Numbered from the stretch's first letter, positions 33,306-45,344 are shown. The stretch: DNA of 64,000 nt from Costus lasius (GCA_027563935.2 CM050449.1:12786501-12850500), one strand, 5' to 3'. Numbers and translations are program-made. Notes: a model not told the origin generated them from the sequence alone.

Positions 33306-34440
33306 CCAGTCGCGACACCCGTTCAGTTTTTCACCCGATTCTTGTTATTTTTGGAGCAGATTTTGGGAAACTTGGTGGAGACCTTTCTGACTTACCCACA
33401 AACAATTTGGAAGAGGAATCGAACCATTTCGTGGAGAAAATTGGGAGAACGAAAGCGAATGACGATAACTAGGGTTTTGGTAAAAATCCTAACGGCGAGG
33501 CTGTTTTAGCGCGATTTCTTCCTCATTTTTACGCTGAAGATCATGCTTCATCCTCTCCCATCATAGATCTAGTCTTTCCTCTAGTTTGATTTGATTTTTC
33601 TCGAGTAATTTCATGTATTCTACGATGAAAGTTGTAGCGTAACCCATTTTCGGGGTTTGGGTGTAGCCCGCTATTCTTATTCAATCCTAATCATATATAT
33701 TTCATATTATTTCACTGGCCATGCTTTCATATGGTTTAGACTTTGTGGAAAGTACTGAGAGGTGAATCACAACATCGGAACCCTTAGGATTGGACTTGTA
33801 ATTTCGACCACGAAAGTTGGTCAAAATTATTCAAGGAATTAATAATTCTTCACGGAACTCATTGGATTTACTTAACCTAGTAAGCCACGAGAGTAGGAGA
33901 CTTGGGTTAAGTTAAATACCGGATCGTGGCCTAAAAGGAAACGATCTATACCCTAGGAAGAATCTATACCCTAGGAAGAATTCCCTTAAGAGCATAGAAT
34001 AAACGAATTTAAACCTTAAGCATCATCTTTACATTATTCTTCAGCGTGGTAAAACCTAAAATCCTGATTTTCTCTCAAGACTTTTCACACCTTCGTTTGC
34101 TCTTGATTATTTCATATTCACTTTCTTGCATTAGGTTATTAGTGACTCTCTTCATCATTTGATCGGTTAGCTTTCAATAGACTAATCTTAACATGATCAG
34201 GATATTGATAGACTAGGTTTAGTTAGATTTTTATTTTTCTATTTTGTAAATTTTCTATTTAGTTACTTTTGTTTTAGTTGTAATTTTATTTGTGTAATTG
34301 TTGATAACCTTTTTGGTCAAGAAACTTTATTTATGCCCAAGAACACTCTTCGAATAGGAAAACTTGTACCCAAGGACCCAAAGGTCCGGCAAACATTTTA
34401 CCTGATTCGAAGGAACTAAAAGAGATTAAAGCTTGAAGGA

Positions 34441-34750
34441 GAATTTTCAAACAATCAGACCATAGAGGCAAATCGCTCTCTCAAAGATTTTGCAGCTCCC
34501 ACCATTTCTGGTGTATACTCAAGCATATCTCGATCGACTATCAAAACTAATAACTTCGAAATCAAGCCGTCCTTAGTACAAATGGTGCAACAGAACCAAT
34601 TCAGTGGAGCAGCTACTGATGACCCGAACCTTCATCTTTCTATCTTTATAGAATGTTGTGATACTTTAAAAATTAATGGTGCTCCCCTTGATGCTATTAA
34701 ATTAAGACTCTTTCCATTTTCTGTTAGGGACCGAGCCAAAGCATGGCTAT
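34441..34750 (+). pseudogene. Gag N-terminal fragment, Athila type
   Basis: About 100 codons of the Gag N-terminal region, uninterrupted by stops in one frame from about 34444, lost after VRDRAKAW. It retains the codons missing at the frameshift in the gag at 13411-15295 (SIFIECCDTLKING). Confidence 0.8.
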
Positions 34751-34760
34751 TAAATTAAGA

Positions 34761-36459
34761 CTCTTTTTTTTGAGTTCTAGTGTATTGAACTTAGTCAAAC
34801 ACCCCCATATTCAAAAGAATTTCAGATTAAGGTTTATAAAATTTCCATGTTTCATAGAGAGTCACAAGAGTATTCTTATTTAAGTTAGATAATATCTAAA
34901 AGGAATAAAATTGCATAAGTAATGAATTTTTAATAAGCAGACAGTATATATATTTTTGCAATAAATAAGATTGGCTAATAGCATGAATTAAAATAAGTAT
35001 TTTCAAATAACGCAGTTCACTAAGAGAAAACAATATAAATAAAAAGTATATTATTATATAATAAGCAATTCTCGGATGTCATGTTGGTCAAGTGCGTGAG
35101 AAAATTGTGGCAGCTTTTACCTGGTCGCGAGTTCTCGACGCCCCTTGTCTGTGTTAAATGTTGATTTTTAGTGCGATGTGCACGGCGTGTGGGCATGACG
35201 CGCTTTCCTCCGTAGCGGGTGGGTACCTAAGTTTTCATATCCGACTCGATTCCTATAAGTTAGATTTTTTTCAAACCCAACCCGACCCCTGGTTAACTTG
35301 AATTTTTTCTATTGACTTTGGGTCAAATTGAAACGGGAATGAGCTTTTTTGTCATCCCTACATAGAGCACTCCTTAGGGTTTAATTGCGCACAAAATTGA
35401 TGCAATAATAATTAGCAGATTTTAATTAATGCATAGAGATTAATAGATCAACTGAGATGTTAATATGTAGATCTAACAAAAATTATCTAATTAAAAATTA
35501 TACCAAATAGATCCAGATATAATAAGAGATGCGCAACTCAAATTAATAATCAAGAAGCAAATCTGATTACATATTACCAATGTAATTATGAATGTTTGCC
35601 AATAAAATTTGATTACATATTACCTGTAATTATGAATCTTTATCAATATTAAAATCCAGATCTAAGAAAATAGGATTATTAAAGATGCGAAGAAGTCAAC
35701 TATATACGTAAAATGTTTGTTATATTGTGTTAGAGTAGATGTGGAGGTCATGCAAGTTGCACGTGCGCGCCAAAAGCGCCTTGTCCGCACAGGTTGCTGG
35801 TTCGAGATCGCGTTCAATGACTATTTTTGCGTGCCAAATCAAATTATGATTACTGCAACTGATTACATATCAAATCTAATTACACAGATTAACTAACGAA
35901 TTAGCAATAATAATTAAGATGGGAATCTAAAAATTAATTACTGTTACTTAACAACGAAACCACATCAATATAAAATTATAATTATGAATAGAATGCGGCA
36001 GATCAGATCTAACAGTGATTCTAATTTTTTTAATTATGATTAGAGTGCGATAAATGCGATTAAAGAAACCAAGAACAAAATTGTGTAAACAGATGCATGA
36101 GATTAAATAATAATAATTAACAAAGAATTAAATTAGAAGTAGATCTAAGATTTGAAAAGATGGGAGAAAGACTAATCAAAATTAACACTACGATCAGATG
36201 CGAGCAAAGAGTGATTAATAAGATTAATTAATGGATCCAAGGTTCATTAACAAGATTAGATAAAATGTCTATCTAAAAATTGTTGGATCTAATCTTGTAA
36301 TTAACAAAGGCTAAGAAATAAATTAGTGTTAGAAAAATCTGACGGCAATTCAAAAATTTGTCTTTATGCAGATTTCCGTTCTTTGCACGGGATTTAGATT
36401 TTTCTTTATGCAAATTTCCATTTTTCGCATGAGATTTGACCAGTGTTAAGCCTCGAAGA
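34761..36459. other. AT-rich non-coding DNA
   Basis: No gene recognised. Two tRNA-promoter-like spots occur (GGTCGCGAGTTCTCGACGC near 35124 and GCTGGTTCGAGATCGCG near 35797), each preceded by GATGT(C/G) phrases, perhaps remains of SINEs or leader sequences. The rest is simple AT-rich sequence with TAATTA motifs. Confidence 0.5.
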
Positions 36460-38120
36460 TTCAATCAGGTAGTCTACTACTGAAGATTCAACCAGGTAGT
36501 CTACTACTACCGGCGTGTCGATGTAGCAGTTATCATAAGGTACTTTCGACTGATAACGTAAAAATAGAGGGGGCACGAGAGAGAACTCGAGAATTTATAT
36601 AGTAAAAAAAATACTGAGGTGCCAGGATTAATGATATTTAATTATTTATTTAAGTTAGGATAAATGATAGTGAAAAAAAAAGAAAAAAAATGCTGACAGG
36701 CTACGAAAGGCAAAGAAAATTAACCTCATGGTGATAAATATATATAGAGAGAGAGGCTGCAAAAGGGACAAGAGCAAATACAAGTGTATGGAGAGAAAAA
36801 TTTCTAAGAATTCTTAAACAAATCACAATGCAGAATTTGTTCTTCAGATTAAAGCGAAAAGGATTGCTACCTTGCAAATTCCCCGGAGCTTTGTTTCACC
36901 GCTGTTTGTACTGCTGTAAGAAGAAGAAAGGATTGCTACCTGGCAAATTCCCCAGCGCTTTGTTTCACGGCTGTTTGTACTGCTGTAAGAAGAAGCAAGA
37001 GTCCAGTAAAAAAAACACAAAAGAAGAGATACAAAATTTGTCCATGTGAAAGAAAATCAGAATAATACGGAAAGGGTTGTTACCTGATAAACTCCAAAGT
37101 TGCTACTTGAAGCAAGATTTGAGGTGTTATCACTGTAGTAAAAAATTTTAAACTGCCGGCGGTGAAAGAAGGAATTTTACGAAGATATATCATGATTAAA
37201 CTAAGCCGATAGACAGCTGTTGACAAAAATTACAAACCTTCACTATGTACAGAAATACGAGTAAATCTCAGGATAAATGTCAAACCTTACATTAAGTTTT
37301 TTTGTTAATCCGAATTCTTTTTTGCATACAGCTGGAGAAGAAGTGGGGTTTCGTTAAATCAATAAAAAAAAGAGAGAAAGTAAAAATGGGAAATAAGTTT
37401 GAAAAGGAAAAGAAGTAAGAAAGTCCAAGAGAGAAGAAATGTCAATAGAGTTTGATTAAATCAATAAAAATATAGGAGGCCGTGTAGTTGAGCAATAAAA
37501 AGATAGACGCATTAAAAAATCGAACGATGCATTAAAGAATCCAAAGGGAGAATAAAGAGAGGAAAGAGAACGGAGAAGGAAAGATTATTAGCGAAAAGAA
37601 TATTATTTAATTAAGAAAACGAAAGCAGGCAAAGAGAAGTTCACTTGTCATAAACAAAGAGAAGTTCACTTACTCAGCAAATTTAGCATCAAAGCTTCGT
37701 TGATATGATTACTCGACGTTATTCAGCTTTGTTTATGACAATGAATTAGCAAACCTAGTTTGACCCCACCTAGTTCATTGAAGTTTGATGTCTAATTTTG
37801 CGGCGTAGCTGAGTAAACCTGATTCTAATCCGGACTCAATCCTAGCAACCGAGTTCAACTCAATTCCAATAAATTGACTAAGACAATCTAGACTAATTGA
37901 ACAACACAAGCTTGTTCCAATTATTCCAGCCCAAACTACGGCAAGAATAAAAGAGAGATAGTCAATCATCAAAATTTTCAAGTAAAATTAATGAATATTT
38001 ATAAGTTATTCTTAGGCATAATTTTATTTTTAGGATCTTATTTTTTGTTAAATCTTTCGTTTAGACAATCGTCATAGTCCTACACATCGTAGAAAAAGTT
38101 AAGGCTATGATGCATTATAG
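36460..38120. other. Repeat-derived non-coding DNA with short tandem repeats
   Basis: GAAGATTCAA(C/T)CAGGTAGTC is duplicated at 36448-36505. A 72-bp unit is duplicated at about 36851-36998 (GGATTGCTACCT to AGAAGAAG), giving a Cys-rich open frame by chance. 37320-37640 is purine-rich and resembles 51600-52170, so this may be the 5' part of the repeat that continues at 38121. I see no gene. Confidence 0.5.
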
Positions 38121-39068
38121 TGTGATATTGTTTAGGTGATGCGTACGTCAATGCTTACCATCGAGGCATAGCTCCTCAATATAATATTATGTTTGTAGTA
38201 AAAATAATCTTGAAGGAATAATTGCACGATAATGCCTAAGTAATTGTTCCTAGAAATCCAATTTCACAAGCCATCTAAGCTGAGTGCATACCAAATTCAA
38301 AAATACTCAAAAACCGTTAAGGTTGAGCACATTCCAAATTCAAAAATACTCAAAAGCCATTAAGGTGGAGCACTTTCCAAATTCAAAAATATTCAAAAAC
38401 CATCAAGGTTGAGTATCAATGAAGTTTAATTACTCATATGCCATCAAGGCCGGGTAGCTCAAATTCAAAATACTCATAAGTCATCAAGGTAAAGTACTTT
38501 CCAAGTCCAAATACTCATATGCTATTAACGTCGAGTATTTAATTAAATTTAAATACTCATAAGCATTCTAGGCCGAGTATATACTACATTCAAATACTCC
38601 TAAGCTCTTAAGGCCAAGTACCCAAATCTAAATTCAAAAACTCACAAAGTGCTAAGTATTTACCAAGTTCAATTATTCATAAGTCATCAAAGTCGAGTAC
38701 ATATTAAATTTGAATATTCACAAGTTATCAAGGTTGAGTATTTATACACATAAACTATCCAGGGTGAGTATTCATTAAATTCAAATATTCATATATTTTC
38801 AAAAAATTAGACATCCATCAACCAGTCATTCTACCGATAATGAAGATTGTTTAAAATTTTAAGTTATTTATGAGTCATGCATTGATATTATATTTGCAAA
38901 TTATTTTGTACTTTAATTTGTGAGATATTATTTTTTGTATAGATTTCTTAATCAAATGAGCCTAATTTTACGGGTAATTAACAATAAGTATTTGCACTCA
39001 CTGAAAACCAAAACCTATTAAACAAAATACTTTATTATTATAAAGTAAATTTAAAAAATTCATGCTGC
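38121..39068. repeat. Minisatellite-bearing dispersed repeat, copy 1
   Basis: Flank with GATATTGTTTAGGTGATGC and TAGCTCCTCAATAT, then about fifteen degenerate 40-43 bp units around CTCATAAGCCATCAAGG and GAGTA (38270-38800), then a tail (38811-39068) that matches 55590-55835. Copy 2 is at 54390-55835 in the same orientation. Confidence 0.85.
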
Positions 39069-41440
39069 ATTAAAATAGTAAAACTTTTTTACCTCACACT
39101 TCCCAAATAACAAATTTAATGTTAGAATTCTTCTCCCTAAGCAACACATATTTCCCGAAGCAATTCCCCAAGCTTCTCAAAGTACATTCACATTGTTGGA
39201 GATTATAAATATTTATAGGGGATGATTTGCTCGTTCATCTCCCCAAATTTAATCCTTCAATTCTTCTCCCAAACCGACACATTTCTCCCCAAGCAATTCC
39301 TCTTACGCTTTCCAAGGTACGTTAGTTCTCTCTCCAATTCATGATTATCAACAAACATCCCTTAAACTTGAAATAATCTGAAATTTTCAAGAATTTACCT
39401 GGGGTTAACCGGAATTAACTCGTTCCAAGGATTTCAATTGTTGTTCACCCCCTTTTTCTTGTATCTTCGCTTCTTGCAATTGGGACAAGCTGCTTCAGTG
39501 TTCGCCGCTGGAATCTAACTTGCAGCATATTATCCTTGGCTGTTGGTGGAGATCTTAGCGGGGCAAATTTTCTGCCTAGAAAATTTTAAAAATATATTAT
39601 AAAAAAATCATTTTTTATTTTAAAAATAATTTAAATATATTATAAAAAAATAATTTTTTATAAATAAATTATATCTATATAATCTAAACACTCTAAGTTA
39701 TCCAATTGTACTAATATTATCCTTAATAGGATTATGGACGATGAGAAATTAACATGTTTAGTATCGTATAAAAAATTGTCCATGATTGTAGTATATTTTT
39801 TTTATAATAATGTTTTCATCAATTTCTCATTGTGCATAAGTCTATCCACAATAATATTAATATCATTGGATAGCAAAGAGTATATATATTACGTAGATAT
39901 AATTTCTCTATAAAAAAATTACATTTCTATAAAATTTTAGACCCTTCTTAAAATTTTTAGATAGGGTACCTCGACTAGAAATTTTTTATAATATAGCATT
40001 GGGTTGTTACTATGGCAATTAATGTTATTTTGTATTTTAAATATTATAATTAAAATATAAAATATTTATTTTTTATATTATAATATTAATTAAAATAATA
40101 TAAAGATTAATAATATATTTTTAAATATAAAGTTATAATTTTTTTGTAATGTTATCAAATAAAACTAATTTGATTATAATGTTATTTAAATATATATCAT
40201 ATCCACTTTGAGAGGAGGGATGGACATATGAGATTTTGCCATATATATTTGTCATAATTAAATAAAATTTAATATTTTTAAAATAATTAAGTTTATAAAA
40301 TTATTAATTTATATATTAACTAATATGTTAATTAATTTAATAAGTATTAATTCATATTAATTAATTAAATTATAATATATAAAATATTAATTAGGAAAAT
40401 ATGTTAAAGTTATATATATTATAATTAAATAAAATTTATTTTAAAATTTTAAAATATTTATTTTTTATAAAAATTATTAACTTACAAGATGAATAATTAA
40501 AAATTAATTTTAATATAAATTCAATGATTAATTTTATTTTTATTATTATTGATTTAAAATTATTAAAATTTTATATTAATTAATATATTTAAAGGCACCT
40601 CTCACTAGACTAGGCAAAAACTTACTCGACTCAATTTGACATAAAATTAGGTGGGTTTACAAAAGTTATAATCATATTCAGGTTATAAATAGGTTAAATT
40701 GAGTCATGTTAGATTATAAATAAATATCCTAAACTACCACATACTCTATCCTCTCTGTCAATAGATAAACCCCCCCCCCCCCCCCCCCCCCCCCCCTTTG
40801 TCCACTATCTTTCCTCTCTCTCTGGGAAAGAATAAGAAAAGATGAAAAAGAGAATTAGTTTTTCCTTATTTTGCTTCCCCTCATTTCCTTCAGGGTCTAC
40901 TCTCTTTCATTTGCTCGACTACTCCTCTCTCTCAACTCAGCAAGCATAAAGCGTAGCAAACGCCAAAAGGATTAAAAATTAAGGACTCAATTACAACCCT
41001 TACATCTTGTTTACAACAAAGGGATTAAAAATTAAGGACTCAATTAATTGATTTTTTTTTAAAAAAAAAACGCAAGAACAATTTAAAAAGCAAATCAAAG
41101 TAATTACCTTCAATAAAGCATAACAAATTCCTAAACTTGGCTTTGATATCATATAAACTTTTTCTATTTGTGCCTAAGAAAATTCAAAGATAAAAGAGCA
41201 TAGAGAAGGATTTTTAAAATTTGTAGTTGAAATTACTAACTTCTGTCCATGATGAATGATTGATATTCAACTTCAAATTACTTCCCTATGTTCTCTTCTT
41301 TTGAATAAAAAAATAAATAGAGACCAACATTATTGGCAAAGAGAGGGACTAGTTTTCGAATTTTTATTATGTTTGTTATTATTCTGGCAACGGATCCCGT
41401 CAATTAGTTAAGAAATCCCCTCATAAGAGATTATATTCTT
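39069..41440. other. AT-rich non-coding DNA with a foldback MITE and a C27 run
   Basis: No gene seen. 39560-39970 is a foldback with arms of about 100 bp around CTAAGTTATCCAATTGTACTAATATTAT. 40020-40600 is extremely AT-rich. 40770-40796 is 27 uninterrupted C. An AAGGGATTAAAAATTAAGGACTCAATTA unit is partly duplicated around 40968-41046. Confidence 0.6.
39560..39970. mobile_element. Foldback MITE
   Basis: The left arm (39657-39770) reads, reverse-complemented, as the right arm (39808-39935) with scattered changes: ATATCTA, TATCCAAT, ATATTAT, ATGAGAAATT in the same order. The TATCCAATGATA(C/T)CAATATTA-type core also occurs in the MITEs at 45715-46550 and 56723-57076. Confidence 0.65.
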
Positions 41441-41845
41441 TCAATTATAAACTAGTGAGAAGAATCAAATCAGCATGCAATTGCAGAGATTCTCTTACTT
41501 TTCCACTATTTTGAATACATTATTGAGTATTTGAATATCAAGAAAATTTCCAAGTGGTATATGGAGTCAACGCCCAGGTATAACATTAGTCAAATAATTA
41601 AATAATTTTATTTAGTTTGCCGTCAACCCAATCCATATAAAAATGTCAGCAGCGTCCGTCGCCCGGCATTAGTTAATTCAGCCGCCAGCAATTGTGTTGT
41701 CGATTATGCGAATATAGACGTGCAGAATTTGAAAATACAGGTAATTATTATATTATTAATTTACTCTACTTATTTCAAATAATTAGGTATCATTAATATG
41801 CTACACTAAATAATAGAAAACAAGAAAACAATATAAAAACAGGTC
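41441..41845. other. Copy of the CPS downstream flank
   Basis: Homologous to 51000-51290 and 42240-42640 (TATGGAGTCAACGCCCAGGT, CATATAAAAATGTCAGCAGC, GACGTGCAGAATTTGAAAATACAGG). It is the 3' flank of a CPS copy whose coding part is gone from this place. Confidence 0.8.
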
Positions 41846-42002
41846 AAGCCTGGCTTGGTGTCTCGCAGCTGTCGCAGATTGATATTTGAGCATGTACGAA
41901 TAACATAATTTTTTCTAGCTAGTGGCTTATCGACAATGACACAGAACAAATTGGTCGAAGAATCCATGGATCGCTTTTTAACTCTTGTTTAATTAGACAA
42001 TC
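41846..42002 (+). pseudogene. CPS relic B: last part of exon 13
   Basis: Matches the last 157 bases of exon 13 of CPS-1 from AAGCCTGGCTTGG to the stop TAA (42000-42002). A change to ATAACATAA introduces a stop 14 codons into the fragment's main conserved stretch. Nothing upstream belongs to the gene. Its 3' flank (42003-42230) is closer to that of CPS-1 (GCTTCCCAAGAAGAATCAAATT, CCTTGGGATTATG) than to that of CPS-2. Confidence 0.9.
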
Positions 42003-42811
42003 AAATAGTACATTTACAGCAGGTAAAGAAGCATAAATAAGTCAACGTGAGTAAGCATCGTAAGTTATCGTGTAATTCAAGAGAAGAGCTTGTCAATTTG
42101 GACACATTTATAAATGTTGTACGATCCTTGCTTCCCAAGAAGAATCAAATTATGCACTTATCCTTGGGATTATGTGAAAAGATATTCATTTTCTACTCTT
42201 TGTGAGTAATTTAGCAAAATTACTAACTTGTCCAAAATGACAATAAACTAGTGAGAAGAGTCAAATCAGCGTGGTGGAATTGTAGAGATCCTCTTCCTTT
42301 TCAACTATTTTGAATGCATTATTGAGTTTTTGAACGTCAAGAAAATTTCCAATTGCTATATGGAGTCAACAGCCAGGTCTGGCATTAGTCCAATAATTAA
42401 ATAATTATATTTAGGTTGTCATCATCCGAATCCATATAAAAATGTCAGCAGCTTTGGTTGCCCGGCATTAGCTAATTCAGCAGCCAGCGATTGTGTTGAC
42501 GAATATAGGAATATAGACGTGCAGAATTTGAAAATACAGGCAATTATTATATTATAAATTTACTCTACGTGTTTCAAATAATTAGGTACCATTAACAAGC
42601 TACACTAAATAATAGAAAACACATAGATTAAAAGAAGAAAAAAAAACAATATAAAAACTGCTAAAATTAAGATGATCGACAAGTAATCATCAGAATTATT
42701 GGAGGACCGTTGAGTAAAGGAACACTGGAAGAATGCTAGTCTTGATGGTTGATTCGTAGGCTACATGATTAATTACATATCGTATTACAATAGAATCGTC
42801 AAAATTCTTAG
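42003..42811. other. Downstream flank of relic B
   Basis: Same flank type as after CPS-2 (50736-51440), ending in GTCAAAATTCTTAG, where the deleted gypsy element is inserted. No gene. Confidence 0.75.
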
Positions 42812-44253
42812 TGTCACGCCCCGGTCGGAACGGTCTAAAAATAGTGCTTATCCGCTTCCTAGAGCCGTCCGGCGGAATACCAGAACGTGATCGCGCTAGG
42901 GTTTCCAGGCAAATCTAACCCCCGACTTCGAAACCCTAGTTCTCCGCTCAACTTTTGTCCCCAAATTACATTTCTCACGGATAAAACCCTAACCCTAATT
43001 AGAGAATCCGAAATCAAACCGTAATTTAAATTATACCAATCTCTGATTTTGACCGAAGTCAAAATCATGCTCTTGCTGACGTCGGCGTGACGTCAGCCCT
43101 CGATCGAAATCTCGCCGCACCGAGATTCCCCTGCTGACGTTCTCGCTTGCGTCAGCCGAATTAAAACGATTTCATTCGCTTCGCCAATTTCTTCCGTTGT
43201 TGACGGAAGCCTTGCGTCAGCACTCCGATTTCGATTTCGAAATTGAATTCACCGTTGACTGCTCCCTTGCGTTGACTCCGCCTCGTTTCGAACGCCCGAC
43301 GCGTTCGAACGAAGCCGTCGACAGTATTTCGTCTTCCTCGCGTCGCCTGCTCGCCGTCCGGCAACCGCCTGCCGTCGAAGCTCGTCGTCGATACCGTGGA
43401 AAGGACCACAAACAGGGGAAGAGGATATCGGAGTGGAGAAAGCTTCGTTTATTCCTTGAAGAATACTTAAAAGCCTCCCCTCTCATCGCCGACGACCACC
43501 GTCGCCGGTGCCCCTCTTCCCTCCCTCGCCGTCGACCTCTGTCGACGGTTACAATCGCTCAAGCACTCAAGTTCTCTCTCGCCTCGACGCTCGTCGTCGC
43601 CGGCTCCCTCAAGCTCACAGACTCTCCTTGTTCCGTCTGTGGGCTTGGACGGGGCGACGGCGTGCCTCGCCGTCGCCGGTGGTGGCGTACCCGCTCACCT
43701 GGTGGAGTCGCCCTCCGTTGCGCACCCCTTTTTCTTCGTCCGCCTCCTCGAAGCTTTATAGTTGTTCTGCATCCGAAGCTCGCGAGGTTCGCGTCCGAAA
43801 TCTCCGCCAGAATCAGTCTTCGTTCGCGATCTTCACTCGATCTGCCATCCTCACTCTCTTTGTCTCTGAAATCCTCGCCTCCGCCCGTTGACGACGAGGT
43901 CTTCTCCTCGACGAAGCCGCGTCGCTCGCGTCCGCTCGAGCAGCCACTGTTGTCTTTGAGCCTGCGTCGTCCACTGAAGACGACGAGCACGCTGAGTGTC
44001 CGCGTCTACCGCCGAGGGACTCGCCTGAGGTTCCGCGTCGCCCGCTGAAGATGAAGCTCGCAGCTTCGTCCGCTTCCGCCGCGCGCGTTCGCCGCGCCGA
44101 ACTCGTCGCATCATGCGAAGAGGATGCCACCGCACCTTCTTTTCCCGGGTCAACATTGATTGTTGACCGGGTTTTCCTTCTCAGCAGGTGGGCTTCTTCA
44201 TGTAGTTAGCCTGGGCTTGGGTTGGGCCGAACCGGCCTGACCCAGGCCTGACA
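42812..44253 (-). repeat. LTR of the deleted gypsy element
   Basis: 1442 bp, GC-rich centre with many CGTCG and TCCGCC motifs, TG and CA ends. Its last 164 bp recur at 44620-44783 with about eight mismatches. Confidence 0.85.
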
Positions 44254-44783
44254 ATTCTCCCCCACCTGATTTAAACATCGTCCTCAATGTTCGTCTGACG
44301 TTCTCTTGTCATTATCATCGGAGCTCGCTGCTCTGGGAAGAGGTCTCGCTGATCCCTCTTCATCATGTGTCATAGTGCTTCGCCCAACTCAGTACTTATC
44401 AGGGTCGCATCATCCCCATCGATGCTCCGCTCGACCTGCAAGAACTGAGTTCACGTACTAGCGCACTGAATATTCAGCACTCCGCCTGACTTGGCACGAC
44501 TGGGTTCACATCATAACGTATTGCCCAACCCCTCGTGCCCCAGTCTACGTCGTAGCGCGCTGGAATTGCTCCTGCTGAGCACCTGTGTCTGCTACATCTC
44601 GGGTCTCCTTGGTTCACATCGCCGTGCTGAACTCGTCGCATCGTGCGAAGAGGATGCCGCCGCACCTTCTTTTCCCGGGTCAACATTGATTGTTGACCGG
44701 GTTTTCCTTCTCAGCAGGTGGGCTTCTTCATGTAGTGAGCCTGGGCTTGGGTTGGGCCGAACCGGCCTGACCCAGGCCTAACA
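42812..44783 (-). mobile_element. Deleted LTR retrotransposon (probably Ty3-gypsy) between relics B and C
   Basis: The left LTR is 42812-44253 (TGTCACGCCCCGG to GCCTGACA). A purine tract on the minus strand (GGTGGGGGAGAAT, 44254-44266) follows, then about 350 bp of interior beginning with a GAACATTGAGGACGATGTTT phrase typical of the 3' end of gypsy pol, then only the outer 164 bp of the other LTR (44620-44783). Target repeats are CTTAG (42807-42811) and ATTAG (44784-44788). The uninterrupted site exists after CPS-2 at 51446-51460. The long frames inside (for example 43197-44048) are CG-rich LTR sequence open on several frames and are not taken as genes. Confidence 0.85.
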
Positions 44784-45129
44784 ATTAGGGATGACAAGGA
44801 TGGACCGAGTCAAACTCCTGGTGGAATTCCTGACTCTTTTTACTATTCAAGTTACAATATTCCACTTTTGAAACTTCAACCGATTGACTTTTACTTCGAG
44901 CTATTTTTCTATAAAGAAAACCCAAAAGATTCTGAGTTTAGATTCTCTCTTTGTTATTTATAATTTTCCTAAGTTCAAAAAGTATAAATTTATGGGACTT
45001 GAGTGATACCCAAGTAAAGTGACACTAGTAAAGTCCTCCTCGCTGCTTGCATGACGTTATACTTCCAGTATTTCCTATTTAAGTGAGCGGCTGTATTACT
45101 ACCAGCATAGAGCTAAAGTGGGAGAGGAA
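44784..45129 (+). promoter_or_regulatory. Promoter remnant of CPS relic C
   Basis: Starts ATTAGGGATGACAAGGATGG and is homologous to 27920-28268 and 51440-51570, including GAGTCAAA and GATTGACTTTTAC W-box cores and TATTTAAGTG at about 45075 ahead of the ATG. Confidence 0.75.
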
Positions 45130-45298
45130 ATGGAGAGCGTGTTGTGCACTCTGGGAGCTGCCTGCACTGGCTTGGCCTCTGTGCAGCGCCTCGCTGCTAG
45201 TCCTGCAGCGGACAGCGGCGGCTGCTTCATCCACTTTGTTAGCAGATACAGCAGCAAGCCGAGCTCCAGCAGATCATCATGGGACAGAAAGCATGCAG
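45130..45298 (+). pseudogene. CPS relic C: exon 1 (transit peptide) only
   Basis: Reads MESVLCTLGAACTGLASVQR and ends at GCATGCAG before a GT donor, same phase as the intact genes. It is 169 nt against 142 nt: nine codons (around TGLASVQRLAA) are present here and absent in CPS-1 and CPS-2. Intron 1 is cut at about 45345 by repeat DNA; no later exon follows. Confidence 0.9.
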
Positions 45299-45344
45299 GT
45301 AGAGTGCTCTTAGGACGTAGATTTCACCATATATAATATTTTAA

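Larger units (their letters stand above)
32263..34760 (+). mobile_element. Fragment of a second Athila-like gypsy element: LTR, leader and gag start
   Basis: Inserted just after the CPS-1 3' flank. Roughly 32263-34250 is LTR-like and leader DNA, including an array of CTTCAC(A/G)GG...CC(G/A)TGAAG inverted repeats (33050-33305). Then comes the first part of a gag: 34460-34750 reads NRSLKDFAAPTISGVY, NNFEIKPSLVQMVQQNQFSG and IKLRLFPFSVRDRAKAW, close to the gag at 13411-15295 but on the other strand. It ends abruptly at 34750 in a short repeat of TTAAATTAAGACTC. I could not find a primer site or exact LTR ends. Confidence 0.7.

Noticed and set aside
35750..35830. Possible tRNA gene or SINE (GGTTCGAGATC)
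   Set aside because: Only a B-box-like phrase is clear; no cloverleaf can be drawn and no A box fits convincingly.
36828..37049. 73-codon Cys-rich frame resembling a small secreted peptide
   Set aside because: It spans a 72-bp tandem duplication in repeat-derived DNA, and the Cys pattern comes from that duplication; no signal peptide is visible.
43197..44048. 283-codon open frame on the plus strand with overlapping frames on the minus strand
   Set aside because: It lies wholly inside an LTR (42812-44253), is CG-rich and stop-poor on several frames at once, and shows no domain.
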